A DNA stretch of 64,000 nucleotides from Shewanella violacea DSS12 (GTDB taxonomy: Bacteria; Pseudomonadota; Gammaproteobacteria; Enterobacterales; Shewanellaceae), in contig NC_014012.1 in assembly GCF_000091325.1 (NCBI RefSeq), positions 1,364,001-1,428,000 on the forward strand, given 5' to 3'. This document shows positions 54,490 through 63,653 of the stretch, piece after piece (position 1 is the first letter of the stretch; each line of letters starts with the position of its first letter). The position numbers and the translations under genes are program-made. The notes under the pieces are model-generated. The model was not told the origin of the DNA and made no database searches. It saw nothing but the letters and a program-made list of their open reading frames with translations.

Positions 54490-55680
54490 TTAGTATTTAG
54501 CCTGCAATGTTAACCATAGCTTGTCAGTATCATTGGAGAAGCCGTAACCCTCGTCTGCACCACTGAAACTGGCATATTTCACGCCGACATCATAGTGCTT
54601 AGCAAATGGATAGGTTGCCGCTATGCCCCATTCTTTACCCATATCGATATCACCGTAGTCAGAATCAAACTTTTGGTACTTGGCCAGTAGTTTTAGCCCA
54701 GCAACTTTTGCTGTGAGTATCACATGGGCATCTACGAGACCCTTCTCCCAGTTTCCCATGCCGCCAAAGAGAAATTTATCTGTCCAGCCATTGAAGGCAT
54801 GCAGTGTTGCCAGTGGTGTGATAAAACCAGCCTTGCCGTCATCTGAGCCTAAGACTTCGTAACCTATTTTGGCACCTAAGCCTTCGAAACCAATTCCTGC
54901 ACCTAACTTGTAATAATTAGCGCTATAACTTGTGGGGTTATCCCCGCCCTCAGACTGCTGAGCATATTCTGCTTCATAGCTGAGCTTGATGGCATCAAGT
55001 TTGAGTTTTCCTGTTGCTCGAATACCGTAAGTGTCGCTTGAGAAGGCGGCAACGTCTATGTTATCAATCAGGTAGACATAGCCAGTGATATTGGCCATCT
55101 CACTGGCTTTATAGTTTATGTTAAGCAGGTTGGTTTCATTCTTATGCTCATCTTTGCCTGAGTCTTCAGAGAAGATACGGTTTACGTTATTTATATAAGA
55201 ATAGTAAGCGGTGAGATTTTCAATGGCGGTATTGGTGACCGAGAAGGCGTCATAAGTTTGCTCATTCTGACGGAAGCCTACGCCACCGACGAATCTTTGA
55301 TTATCCAGTAATATCCGCTGACGACCATATTTGACTAATGTTTCAGCCGGGCCTCGATAGCCGATGAATGCCTGATTGATCTGAGTGTATTCATAATCGC
55401 CTATGAGTGTTTCATTATCGGTAGAGCGTACATCATCGATTTCAGTCAGTGCAAACAGCTTGTAGATATCACCAGTTTGATAGGTTAAACGAGTACGTAA
55501 TGTGGTTTGATGCTGATCATCGAGTGTATCTACATCGACATCTTCGTAGCGTAAACGGAACTCTAGATTAATTTTTGAATCGTCGATAAAAGCTTTCTTT
55601 AAGGGGTCTATGCTGTCGGCTGCAACAGCAGAGGCTGAAAGAGAAGCTAAAACGGCTAAGGTAAGTGCATGAATTTTCAT
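54490..55680 (-). CDS. Outer-membrane porin, alginate-export/Opr-like
   Basis: A 396-residue beta-barrel protein. It has a signal peptide (1-20, ending AVAA) and the barrel begins INLEFRLRYEDVD, with RTRLTYQTGD, YTQINQAFIGYRG, VKYGRQRILLDNQRFVGGVGFRQNEQTYDAF; it ends in LWLTLQAKY, a terminal aromatic-ended strand. The RQRILLDNQRFVG pattern is that of the alginate-export-like/Opr porin family found in Shewanella. AAAGGCC precedes the ATG. A candidate CRP-like site (TGTGA-N6-TCAAC) lies at 55794-55809, about 115 bp upstream, suggesting carbon-source control; weak. Confidence 0.8.
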   Translation of the reverse strand: MKIHALTLAVLASLSASAVAADSIDPLKKAFIDDSKINLEFRLRYEDVDVDTLDDQHQTTLRTRLTYQTGDIYKLFALTEIDDVRSTDNETLIGDYEYTQINQAFIGYRGPAETLVKYGRQRILLDNQRFVGGVGFRQNEQTYDAFSVTNTAIENLTAYYSYINNVNRIFSEDSGKDEHKNETNLLNINYKASEMANITGYVYLIDNIDVAAFSSDTYGIRATGKLKLDAIKLSYEAEYAQQSEGGDNPTSYSANYYKLGAGIGFEGLGAKIGYEVLGSDDGKAGFITPLATLHAFNGWTDKFLFGGMGNWEKGLVDAHVILTAKVAGLKLLAKYQKFDSDYGDIDMGKEWGIAATYPFAKHYDVGVKYASFSGADEGYGFSNDTDKLWLTLQAKY

Positions 55681-55793
55681 TGTGTGGCCTTTATGTTTTA
55701 TTATTGCTTTGTGACTGTTATAGATGTGAATCTATATGAGTTGTTTGATCTAAAACAAAGTTATTCGAGGATTTTTGTTCTAGGGGCAATAAG

Positions 55794-55809
55794 TGTGATG
55801 CAGATCAAC
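55794..55809. promoter_or_regulatory. Possible CRP-like site upstream of the porin
   Basis: TGTGA-TGCAGA-TCAAC matches the TGTGA-N6-TCACA half-sites fully on the left but only at three positions on the right. The 55681-55961 gap also holds AT-rich promoter-like DNA and the alkylsulfatase terminators. Confidence 0.25.
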
Positions 55810-55900
55810 TTGGAATACCTAAAAATACCTAGCCTGAAAGTAATATTTTGATTTGGTTATTGAAATCGAGAAGGAGAGAAGGTGAACTTGCTTAAGAGGA

Positions 55901-55955
55901 AAAAGGGACTCATAGAGCCCCTTTTACAGGTATAGGAACCAGATTTCTATACCTG
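55901..55955 (-). terminator. Two hairpins downstream of the alkylsulfatase gene
   Basis: AAAAGGGACTC / GAGCCCCTTTT (55901-55926) and a perfect 9-bp stem CAGGTATAG / CTATACCTG (55927-55955). On the minus strand the GAACC-loop hairpin is first, followed by the AAAAGGG hairpin ending in T-rich sequence. Confidence 0.65.
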
Positions 55956-55961
55956 AGTTAT

Positions 55962-57998
55962 TTAGTGCTGTTGGTAAAAGTGCGCATCAACTTCATCGCC
56001 TTTGGCTGGACGAGGCACAATCTCAAAATTCGTGTCAAATTCAATCGAGGCCGCTTTGAGCTTCTCAAGTACCTTTACATCACCTTGGATTGTAGCTTTC
56101 CCTGCCTTTGTTAGGGCTGCAAGTGTTGTTTTACCCAGTAGTATCTGTGTTATATCAGACTTATTCACAGTCAAAGTGGCGTCTGCAGCTTTAACTTTAG
56201 TAACTAATCCATTGTTAAGGTTACCGTTGGACATCTCCACAAAGTGAATTTCGTTTAGATCTGATATGACAATATTTATGGTAAATGGCGTATGCTGAGC
56301 AATACTCGAGTCCACTTTTACCGCCATAAAATCTAGCAGGTTGGTGATGGACATCTCGGCAATGATATCGTCAGAAGCACTTTTAGGTGTACCAGGTAAG
56401 CTGCCGACTCTCAACTCTTGTGCCCCCGTTAGATAGGTATTACGCCAGCCCATGGTTTCTGATTGATAGCCAAGTTGCTCATAGGTATCGGCAAGTAGAG
56501 TACGCGCTTGTTTGTTATCAGGCTCAGCCATTACAAGCTTATTTAGCACAGTTGCCACAAAACGATATTCACCTTGTTTAAAGTCAACTTGTGCTTTGCT
56601 AACAACTGCGTCTGCGCCGCCCATATATTCAACAAATTTAACCGATTCTGGCTTGGTTTGCAGCGGGTTTAGGTTTGCAGGGTTCATGTCGAAGTAACCC
56701 AAATACATGTTGTAAACCGCACGGGCATTGTGGCTGTAAGAGCCATGATAGCCATTGGTGTGCCAAGCTTGTTGAATCGACTCAGGCAGTACTTTTACTA
56801 TCTCATCACCGATATCTTGCATCACCACGCCTTGATTCGCTAGGCGTAGCGACTGGTTATGCACGAAACCATAATTATCGCGTTGAAGTTTCATAAAATC
56901 ATTAATCTGCTCATTCCCCCAGATTGGTGATGAGTGTGAACCAAATAGTGTCGTAATTTCACCACCCCAGGCGTTGATCATTTCGTTAATATCTTTTGAC
57001 CATTTAAGCGAGTCACGTACTTTAGCACCGCGCAGGGTATAGATATTATGCATGCCGTGATACATCATCTCCCCACTCCATAGGGCTTTCATACTTGGAA
57101 TGTAGGTGGCCATGCCTGCTGGCGCTTCCGTGCCGGCAGTATCGATAAACACCATTTCTAGGCCATCAATCTTTATGGTTTCAAACTTGCCTTTATGGTT
57201 TAGTTCATAATCTGGAATAACATAGGTGATCTCACCTTTAGAAAGCGCCTTACCTAGGCCTGCATCGACAATACCGTGATCGTTTGCACCTAAAGTAGCC
57301 CCGTATTGGTAGGCAGTACGGCGAGACATTGCATTACCAGCAAGTACATTTTCATCGATAGTCTCTTTTGTGATCCCTTTTGCGCCATAGACCTTCACTT
57401 TGGGGAACATCTCCTGGATTGCACGTGCACCACCGAAGTGATCTGCATGGGAGTGGGAGTAGATCATGGCTACAATGGGTAGCTCCTTTCCTTCTGGTAC
57501 CTTGCTAAAGAAGAAGTCTGTTGAGGTCTTAGCAGCTTCTTTAGTTAGCAATACATCGTAGACAATCCAGCCGCTGTCGGAGCGGATAAAGGTGATGTTT
57601 GATAGGTCTGTGCCTCGAACCTGATAGATCCCTTCGCGAACTTTATATAGGCCAGCTGCTGTCATGTTTACCTGGGCTTGACGATACAGAGATGGGTTCA
57701 CTGTGTCTGCGACGCTCTGTTGATCGATAAACTCATAATCATCGAACATGATTGCCGCAGAAGCCCTGTCTAGAGGTGCAATAAGGCCGCGCTGATTATT
57801 TTCAAATGCTTGCTTGTTGTCCCAATCCAGAGTAGCTGAAAATGCTTTATTAGCATTAAGAGTCGCTCTAGTTGCTGCCTTGCCATTAACATTGAGATCT
57901 CCATGAACATGGTCATGCTGCGCAGCCTGAACATACATTGGGAAGGCATTTAGTGACAGTGCTGTAACGATTGATATAGTGAGCAGTGATGTTTTCAT
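55962..57998 (-). CDS. Linear primary-alkylsulfatase (SdsA1/BDS1-like metallo-beta-lactamase fold)
   Basis: A 678-residue exported zinc hydrolase that cleaves alkyl sulfates such as SDS to alcohol and sulfate. It has a signal peptide (about 1-25, ending VQAA) and the metallo-beta-lactamase motif IYSHSHADHFGG near residue 183, then IDTAGTEAPAGMATYIP and GSHSSPIWG with further ligands. A dimerisation helix bundle follows (about 400-540: KQGEYRFVATVLNKLVMAEPDN), and a C-terminal SCP2-like domain (about 545-670). Length fits SdsA1. AGGGGAC precedes the ATG. The LysR gene at 58180 diverges from it, as sdsB does from sdsA in Pseudomonas. Confidence 0.93.
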   Translation of the reverse strand: MKTSLLTISIVTALSLNAFPMYVQAAQHDHVHGDLNVNGKAATRATLNANKAFSATLDWDNKQAFENNQRGLIAPLDRASAAIMFDDYEFIDQQSVADTVNPSLYRQAQVNMTAAGLYKVREGIYQVRGTDLSNITFIRSDSGWIVYDVLLTKEAAKTSTDFFFSKVPEGKELPIVAMIYSHSHADHFGGARAIQEMFPKVKVYGAKGITKETIDENVLAGNAMSRRTAYQYGATLGANDHGIVDAGLGKALSKGEITYVIPDYELNHKGKFETIKIDGLEMVFIDTAGTEAPAGMATYIPSMKALWSGEMMYHGMHNIYTLRGAKVRDSLKWSKDINEMINAWGGEITTLFGSHSSPIWGNEQINDFMKLQRDNYGFVHNQSLRLANQGVVMQDIGDEIVKVLPESIQQAWHTNGYHGSYSHNARAVYNMYLGYFDMNPANLNPLQTKPESVKFVEYMGGADAVVSKAQVDFKQGEYRFVATVLNKLVMAEPDNKQARTLLADTYEQLGYQSETMGWRNTYLTGAQELRVGSLPGTPKSASDDIIAEMSITNLLDFMAVKVDSSIAQHTPFTINIVISDLNEIHFVEMSNGNLNNGLVTKVKAADATLTVNKSDITQILLGKTTLAALTKAGKATIQGDVKVLEKLKAASIEFDTNFEIVPRPAKGDEVDAHFYQQH

Positions 57999-58111
57999 AG
58001 GTGTCCCCTATCAAGGTAAGCTGGTGTCAGTTGCCTTATCTATCTCAGCAACTGGAGTGTTTCTAACTGATGGGCTTAGTCTATAGAGCTTGAATCAATA
58101 AATAATTAGGG

Positions 58112-58146
58112 TTAACTTTGAAGTTAATATTTATATTGTAAATATT
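58112..58146. promoter_or_regulatory. Two palindromes in the alkylsulfatase-LysR intergenic region
   Basis: TTAACTT-TG-AAGTTAA at 58112-58127 and AATATTTA-TATTG-TAAATATT at about 58126-58146 overlap slightly. Their place 35-70 bp before the LysR start suits LysR-type operator sites. Confidence 0.5.
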
Positions 58147-58179
58147 ACCGCTTAGTTTATAGACCTATAATGGAATGAT

Positions 58180-59097
58180 ATGCCACAACAAAAACAGTTC
58201 GATCTCAATCTCTTACGCGTATTTGTTACTGTATGTAGAACTGCTTCTTTCAGCCGTGCAGCTGAGGAGCTAGATTTGACTCAGTCATCGGTGAGCAATG
58301 CTATTGCCCGCCTTAAACGAACTGTGGGGGAGGAACTATTTATTCGTATCGGGCGCGGTGTTAAACCTACCTCGGCAGCATTAACTCTGTATGAGCAGTT
58401 TGCAGGACCCCTTGCAGACATTGAACAGACTTTGTTGGGCTTAGATAGATTTGACCCAAAATCCAGTCAACGCACGTTTTATATCTACGCTAATGAAACC
58501 ATGATTGGCTTATTACATCGGGCTGCAGAACAACTGCTGAAATCAACGGGTATCAATCTGATATTTCGAGAGACGCCTGTGCAGGAGCAGCAATTACAAC
58601 TGGATCTTCAACTTGAAAGGGTAGATTTAGCGATAGATATGATTAAGCCTGCTCTCGCATCTTTTACGAGTCAGGAGGTGATGGCCGATAAAATTGTCTG
58701 CGTAATAAGAAAAGGGCATCCGAGAATATCTGGTTCTATTACCCGTGAGCAATACTTTGCTGAGAGACATATTGTTCTTAATATGAAGCGGGCTAACTTG
58801 AGTGTGATTGATCTGCTTACTGACGAGGTGCTACCCGTAAGGGATATGTATTCGGAGCAAGCATCGTTACTCGCCATGCTGGCAACAGCCTCAAAAAGCG
58901 ATGCTATTACTCTGTCATCCAACTCCTATGCAAAACAGTATGCTGAGATGTTTGGTCTGCAGGTGCTGCCACTGCCCTTTGAGGTAAACCCTGTCATATA
59001 TAATATGGTGTGGAGCAGTAAATTAACCCGCAACCCAGCTAATATTTGGCTAAGAGATACCTTATTAACCTTGTTTGAGTCTATGGCATCCAATTGA
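58180..59097 (+). CDS. LysR-family regulator, probably of the alkylsulfatase gene
   Basis: A 305-residue regulator. The N-terminal HTH (about 5-65) has FVTVCRTASFSRAAEELDLTQSSVSNAIARLKR, followed by an effector domain with YANETMIGLLHRAAEQL and VDLAIDMIK. Divergent arrangement and a 180-bp shared promoter suggest SdsB-type activation of the alkylsulfatase by alkyl sulfates or their products; the inducer is inferred. ATG 58180. Confidence 0.88.
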   Translation: MPQQKQFDLNLLRVFVTVCRTASFSRAAEELDLTQSSVSNAIARLKRTVGEELFIRIGRGVKPTSAALTLYEQFAGPLADIEQTLLGLDRFDPKSSQRTFYIYANETMIGLLHRAAEQLLKSTGINLIFRETPVQEQQLQLDLQLERVDLAIDMIKPALASFTSQEVMADKIVCVIRKGHPRISGSITREQYFAERHIVLNMKRANLSVIDLLTDEVLPVRDMYSEQASLLAMLATASKSDAITLSSNSYAKQYAEMFGLQVLPLPFEVNPVIYNMVWSSKLTRNPANIWLRDTLLTLFESMASN

Positions 59098-59295
59098 AAT
59101 TAACTCAATATAATGATTGCCCTTGTCATCTCAAGTGAGATTGTGGCCTTGAAGGTGAGGATAAATATGGGCACAGCATAAGCCGCTTAATAGCATGCTT
59201 TGCTTAACTTTTAGTGATAAATACCACTAAACGCTTTCATATTATCTCTAGTTTTGTTCGTTGCTTACCAAGTTTTTAATCGATGCTAGAAAATA

Positions 59296-59322
59296 AAAAG
59301 ATGAGCAATGGCTCATCTTTTT
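59296..59322. terminator. Terminator between the LysR gene and queF
   Basis: AAAAGATGAGC, loop AATG, GCTCATCTTTT followed by T. It serves the converging genes. Confidence 0.85.
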
Positions 59323-59348
59323 ACTATTAGAATCTTAATATTCTCAGT

Positions 59349-60206
59349 TTATTGTCTGGCTAAACGGTGACTCTCGGGGGGATTTTCAAAGTCACTACGA
59401 TAGGGGTTGATATCTAAACCGCCACGTCGTGTATAGCGGGCGTATACGGTGAGTTTTGTGCAATTGCAGAAACGTTTCAGATCGACAAAAATACGCTCGA
59501 TACACTGCTCATGAAACTCATTGTGCTGGCGGAATGAGATCAGATACCTGAGTAGCTTTTCTCTATCTATTTTGGGACCCTGATAGCGGATCATCACACT
59601 GCCCCAATCGGGCTGAGAGGTGATTAAGCAATTAGATTTAAGCAGGTTAGAGTTAAGCGTTTCGGCAACGACCGCTTTCTCATCCGTACTGTTTTCAAGA
59701 TATAGAGGGTTAAAATTGTAGTCATCAACTTCTATATCAAGATCGTCGATACAGGTTCCTGGAAGTTCAACTATTCGTTGGCTAGCGAACTGTTTAGGTT
59801 CAAATATTTTAACGCTGATCTCACCGACTGCGCACTTTGACAAATCTTGGGTCAAGGTGGTCTTTACTTGCTCTATATTGTCGAATTTGGTTTGATTGAA
59901 ACTATTGAGATAGAGCTTGAATGACTTAGATTCAATTAAGTTCTCACTATCGAAGCTAAGGTGGAACTCGGCTATAGCAACGACTGGCTTGCCCTTGGCA
60001 TTGAGCCAAGACAGTTCATAACCTGTCCAAATATCTGTGCCATGAAAAGGTAAACTTTCATTGAGTTTGATTGCATCACGATTCAGTTTACGCGGGACCC
60101 CTTGAAGTAAAGATGCGTCATACTCGGCCTGATAGCCCGTCGCTTTACCCAGTGTTAAGTCGCGGAGTGCTTCGGCATCCGTATAGGGATCATGAACTTG
60201 TGTCAT
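59349..60206 (-). CDS. queF: NADPH-dependent 7-cyano-7-deazaguanine reductase QueF
   Basis: A 285-residue enzyme that reduces preQ0 to preQ1 in queuosine tRNA synthesis. It has the two-T-fold (long) form. The QueF motif [12 protein letters not shown] lies near 98, and the catalytic-cysteine region [14 protein letters not shown] near 192 resembles Cys190 of the E. coli enzyme. The substrate-binding stretch [16 protein letters not shown] follows. The frame extends 14 codons upstream (60248), but [14 protein letters not shown] is the usual start. It diverges from syd with a 60-bp gap. Confidence 0.95.
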   Translation of the reverse strand: MTQVHDPYTDAEALRDLTLGKATGYQAEYDASLLQGVPRKLNRDAIKLNESLPFHGTDIWTGYELSWLNAKGKPVVAIAEFHLSFDSENLIESKSFKLYLNSFNQTKFDNIEQVKTTLTQDLSKCAVGEISVKIFEPKQFASQRIVELPGTCIDDLDIEVDDYNFNPLYLENSTDEKAVVAETLNSNLLKSNCLITSQPDWGSVMIRYQGPKIDREKLLRYLISFRQHNEFHEQCIERIFVDLKRFCNCTKLTVYARYTRRGGLDINPYRSDFENPPESHRLARQ

Positions 60207-60266
60207 CAATAGATATTCCATGTCAAAATAGACGCATATTATACTCAAAATTTGGACTTCTGCTAA

Positions 60267-60932
60267 GTGTCTTCTTTACCTGCTTTAGATAATTTATTTA
60301 AAATATATCAGCTTGCCTATTTCGAAAAGCTAGGTGAGTTGCCACGTTACTACCCTAGAGGCGAAGGATCTACTTGTATTGAGGGTGAGTATGAACCCAG
60401 TAATTACCATGAGTCGGATGAGGAAGTCTCTGTATGTTGGAAGCCGGTAACTAGGCCAGAACCTGGATCTTTTTCTAATATTGAGACTGCCTTGGAGCTT
60501 GAGTTCGGCCCTGACATAGATGCGTTTTTTGGCGAATATTTCTCAGCACCTCTACTGTTTAATTGTGAATGGGGGCAAGGGGAGCTGCTACAGGTGTGGA
60601 ATCAGACAGATTTCGAATATTTGCAGCAGAATATTATTGGCCACTTGATGATGAAGAAGAAATTAAAGCAAGCACCTACCTGGTTTATCGGCGTGTTAGG
60701 TGACGGTGATAATATGCTGACAGTAGATATTAGCGATGGCAGCGTCTGGATTGAGATCCCAGGTGAGGCACCATCTGAAAAATTAGCAGACAGCCTAAAT
60801 GAGTTCATTAGCCAGCTCACTCCCAGGGTTGCGCCTCCAGAGCTTCATATCGAGGAGTCTATGCCTGAGTTGGATCATCCTGGGATCTGGAATCGAATTA
60901 AGTTGATGTGGCGCAACCTGCGTGGCAAGTAA
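60267..60932 (+). CDS. syd: SecY-interacting protein Syd
   Basis: A 221-residue peripheral inner-membrane protein that binds SecY and probably checks translocon assembly. The Syd pattern is clear: [35 protein letters not shown]-like [62 protein letters not shown]. The start is GTG at 60267. E. coli Syd has about 180 residues, so this protein has extra C-terminal residues (about 30). Confidence 0.92.
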   Translation: MSSLPALDNLFKIYQLAYFEKLGELPRYYPRGEGSTCIEGEYEPSNYHESDEEVSVCWKPVTRPEPGSFSNIETALELEFGPDIDAFFGEYFSAPLLFNCEWGQGELLQVWNQTDFEYLQQNIIGHLMMKKKLKQAPTWFIGVLGDGDNMLTVDISDGSVWIEIPGEAPSEKLADSLNEFISQLTPRVAPPELHIEESMPELDHPGIWNRIKLMWRNLRGK

Positions 60933-60945
60933 CAAGATATTATGG

Positions 60946-60973
60946 ACGAGTTCCTAGGACCCTAGGAACTCGT
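60946..60973. terminator. Terminator between syd and the DUF2310 gene
   Basis: A perfect 12-bp stem ACGAGTTCCTAG / CTAGGAACTCGT with loop GACC, followed by AGCTTTTTC, between converging genes. Confidence 0.85.
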
Positions 60974-60981
60974 AGCTTTTT

Positions 60982-61755
60982 CTAAAGATGATCCCAAGAG
61001 ATATTTGACACTATTCGGCACTTGTCACAACGGAAGTGGAACATGTCTAATAATGCTTCATCCAGTAGCCAATCTTTATTACCGCAGCGAGGGCAGGGGC
61101 GAGCTTTCTCGCTGGTTAGATTATCTCCGCCAACGCGGTAGAGGTAATAGTAGGTTGGAATTTTGGTTAAGTATTCGATGCGACCTCTTAGATCCCAGCC
61201 TCGGCGAAATAGATCACTCGACGTAGAAGTTAACTCCTCTAATGCTGCAAACTCGGCTTTAGTTGCTGCTGCCATTTGCAATTCGTCACAGGCTTGCCAT
61301 TCCGTTTGCCAGCGAATGATGCGTTTATGATCGCCATTGTAGGTTGCCGGCAGCTGATAGAGTGGGATTGGCTGTAAGGTATCACCGTTTCGTACCGGAG
61401 AGCACATGTGTACATAGCTGGTATAAACCAGTTGCCAGCTGGGTGTTTCAGAGCTGCTGACTTCTGAATTGATATCTTGGCCTATGTATTTCTCTCTAGG
61501 AGCTAACAATTTAGCATCCGTTAGCTCGCAGAGCGCACGCTCAACCCATGGGCTATTAAATCGTTTCGCTAAACTGCTTTTCTCTGGCATCAATAGCCTG
61601 ACTCTGAACTCTCCATCCTTGAATGCCACGGCGAATTCTCGGCCTAAAACTTGACCATTGGCCCTATAGGCTTCGAGTAAACCATTAATTGTTTTTTCGG
61701 CTGCGGTAATGGTGGTGTTGTCAAAACATTCGAATCTTAATTCAACCACATGCAT
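60982..61755 (-). CDS. DUF2310 family zinc-ribbon protein
   Basis: A 257-residue cytosolic protein of unknown function. The C-terminus has a zinc ribbon: CPRCGNKDW, then CDKCRIVSN. The N-terminal region (FDNTTITAAEKTINGLLEAYR) and the YLYRVGG stretch fit the DUF2310 family seen in Shewanella and relatives. The start overlaps the upstream gene's stop (TAATG), so the two are translationally coupled; AAGG lies about 9 bp before the ATG. Confidence 0.8.
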   Translation of the reverse strand: MHVVELRFECFDNTTITAAEKTINGLLEAYRANGQVLGREFAVAFKDGEFRVRLLMPEKSSLAKRFNSPWVERALCELTDAKLLAPREKYIGQDINSEVSSSETPSWQLVYTSYVHMCSPVRNGDTLQPIPLYQLPATYNGDHKRIIRWQTEWQACDELQMAAATKAEFAALEELTSTSSDLFRRGWDLRGRIEYLTKIPTYYYLYRVGGDNLTSEKARPCPRCGNKDWLLDEALLDMFHFRCDKCRIVSNISWDHL

Positions 61756-62084
61756 TATTTTTGCGCCTTAGATTTATCGTTTTCAAGTTTCTCTAACCGT
61801 GTATTAAGATTTTGGTAGGCCTGTTTTAATTGAGCCAGTTCTGTTTTTAATTGGTTAAATTCGGAATTATCTTCATCAAGAATTGCTGCTGTGTGCAATT
61901 CATTAAGACTCGGGATTTTCTCTACTGAGTCGGTGTCCATTGCTTTAAACTGCTGCAGCCCCTGGATCAGTATTGGCATAGGTATACCGTTGCCAAGTTT
62001 TGTTTTGATCAGTGCCAGGCTAGGTTTCTTTCCCGAAATCATTAGTAATTTTGCCGCGGCCAATACTTGTTCTAGTGGGTTCAT
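61755..62084 (-). CDS. Small coiled-coil protein coupled to the DUF2310 gene
   Basis: A 109-residue protein. The N-terminal half (about 1-50) looks like a helical DNA-binding-style fold (LAAAKLLMISGKKPSLALIKTKLGNGIPMP), and the C-terminal third (about 77-106) is a heptad-type coiled coil (FNQLKTELAQLKQAYQNLNTR). This recalls KfrA-type N-terminal domains, but that is only similarity in layout. It shares TAATG with the DUF2310 gene. Confidence 0.65.
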   Translation of the reverse strand: MNPLEQVLAAAKLLMISGKKPSLALIKTKLGNGIPMPILIQGLQQFKAMDTDSVEKIPSLNELHTAAILDEDNSEFNQLKTELAQLKQAYQNLNTRLEKLENDKSKAQK

Positions 62085-62233
62085 ACTTGGTTAATTATCT
62101 CAGCTATTTAGTAAATATGACCAATTAACTTGTTTGTCGATTTGTTTATACAATTGATCTACAAGTGTATTTCAAGTTGGCCTACTCTTTGCTTTATCTA
62201 CAAGCATCTATAATAAAGAAACTGGAAGTCATA

Positions 62234-62611
62234 GTGAAAACAAATTTAATTGGTTTGGCATTTATTGGAGTCACAAGTTTAAGCTTATCTGGCTGCGTAC
62301 TCAATATTGGTGACGGCGAATCTGGGTGGCATGGTCAAGAAGGTTGGGAAGAAACTCAAGATTTAAACCGTGTGAGTCTGGCTAGTTTGAGTCTGGGTAT
62401 GACAAGAGAACAAGTGACTGTTTTGATGGGCAGAGCCGATTTTAATGAAGCTTATATTGAGAAAGACAAAGAGGTTCATGTGCTTTTTTATCGTACACAG
62501 CGTATCAAGGGCGATGGAAAAACCACAAAAGATGAATGTACTCCTGTGGTTATTAGCAATAATGCCGTTATAGGCTGGGGCAATATGGCCTACAAAAATA
62601 TCTCATTCTAA
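62234..62611 (+). CDS. DUF3192 lipoprotein
   Basis: A 125-residue lipoprotein with lipobox LSLSGC (about residues 16-21). The mature region has VSLASLSLGMTREQVTVLMGRADFNEAY and VHVLFYRTQRIKGDGKTTKDECTPVV, the DUF3192/SmpA-like pattern (GMTxEQV...LGxPD) of a small outer-membrane fold. GTG at 62234 with GGAAG upstream is chosen; the open frame reaches 62165, but the extension does not continue the signal peptide. Confidence 0.8.
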   Translation: MKTNLIGLAFIGVTSLSLSGCVLNIGDGESGWHGQEGWEETQDLNRVSLASLSLGMTREQVTVLMGRADFNEAYIEKDKEVHVLFYRTQRIKGDGKTTKDECTPVVISNNAVIGWGNMAYKNISF

Positions 62612-62617
62612 ACTTCA

Positions 62618-62845
62618 CTACCTAAGTTGGGTGTCTAAATGATCGATTAACTCAGACCATTGGGCATCCTCTTCAATTGATTCTTTTAAAAAACTCTTCT
62701 GGGAATCATTCCAAAAATCAGCCTGACAGAGCAGAACGTTTGCCGGTACCGTATGGTTCGCAATAAATGTGGCGATACTCTGTTCGCTATTATCTAATCC
62801 TAGCTGATCAAAAAGATGACTAAGATCTTGAGGTGTAGTGTCCAT
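62618..62845 (-). CDS. DUF2789 family small protein
   Basis: A 75-residue acidic protein, MDTTPQDLSHLFDQLGLDNSEQSI...FWNDSQKSFLKESIEEDAQWSELIDHLD, matching the DUF2789 pattern. Mostly helical, function unknown. AGGAAG lies 8 bp before the ATG. It converges on the lipoprotein gene with a 6-bp gap. Confidence 0.85.
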   Translation of the reverse strand: MDTTPQDLSHLFDQLGLDNSEQSIATFIANHTVPANVLLCQADFWNDSQKSFLKESIEEDAQWSELIDHLDTQLR

Positions 62846-63008
62846 ATATTGGCTTCCTATTGCATAGCACTGGTGGCTTAAATATTAGTATGGATCAAAC
62901 TTGGTGATTTTGATGGATAAATAGTGAATTGTTATTAATATTTACACGCTTTAACTTGCTTGCTACATTGGAGGCTAGTTGATTTCGCTCAAGAGGTAAC
63001 TTAAAGCT

Positions 63009-63653
63009 ATGGCAACAGATAATCAAATATTAGAAAGCTATCGAGCGGTATACCTGACAGCTGAAGATCTTCGAGTGGCGGCTTCGATTCTTTACAACGC
63101 GTATCACGACGACCCTTTTTTTATTGAATCGTTCCACTCTGGTGATCTTGCCATGTATGAGCAAAAGCTTAGAGGGGCTATCAGAGAGGAGTTAAATGAA
63201 TTATGGCAACAAGAGCAGACGTTAATTGGCTTATTTGAGGGGGAGCGAATGCTTGGGGTTGCCTGCATTGTGTCTCAGCTACTGCCTCTTGGGGAGTCAC
63301 GGTATTGGCATTGGCGGCTAAAGATGCTTATCAGTACTGGTTGGCAATCGACACAAGCCTTGATAAAAAAAGAAACCTGTTTATTAGAGCACTTGCCTAG
63401 TCCGAATTGTGGCATTTTGCAATTTATTGCTGTGTCGCCCATAGAACAGAAAAAAGGCTTGGGTAGTCAGTTAGTACAAGCGGTTTTGAGTTGGTGTGAT
63501 GAACAGCCAGAAATGGATGGTGTTGGTGTTTTTGCCAGTGAGCATAAACATGTTCACTTATTCAGCCAACATGGTTTCTCTGTTCTAGAGACTCTCTTTA
63601 TTGGTAAAGTTGAGGGGGAGTTACTGTTTTATCGTGGGCAAGATAATAAGTAA
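63009..63653 (+). CDS. GNAT-family N-acetyltransferase
   Basis: A 214-residue acetyltransferase. The acetyl-CoA site is LQFIAVSPIEQKKGLGSQLVQAVLSWCDE (Q/K-x-x-G-x-G), and the C-terminal motif is VHLFSQHGFSVLETL. The substrate is unknown. An N-terminal extension (about 1-30) precedes the fold (RVAASILYNAYHDDPFFIESF). Confidence 0.85.
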   Translation: MATDNQILESYRAVYLTAEDLRVAASILYNAYHDDPFFIESFHSGDLAMYEQKLRGAIREELNELWQQEQTLIGLFEGERMLGVACIVSQLLPLGESRYWHWRLKMLISTGWQSTQALIKKETCLLEHLPSPNCGILQFIAVSPIEQKKGLGSQLVQAVLSWCDEQPEMDGVGVFASEHKHVHLFSQHGFSVLETLFIGKVEGELLFYRGQDNK

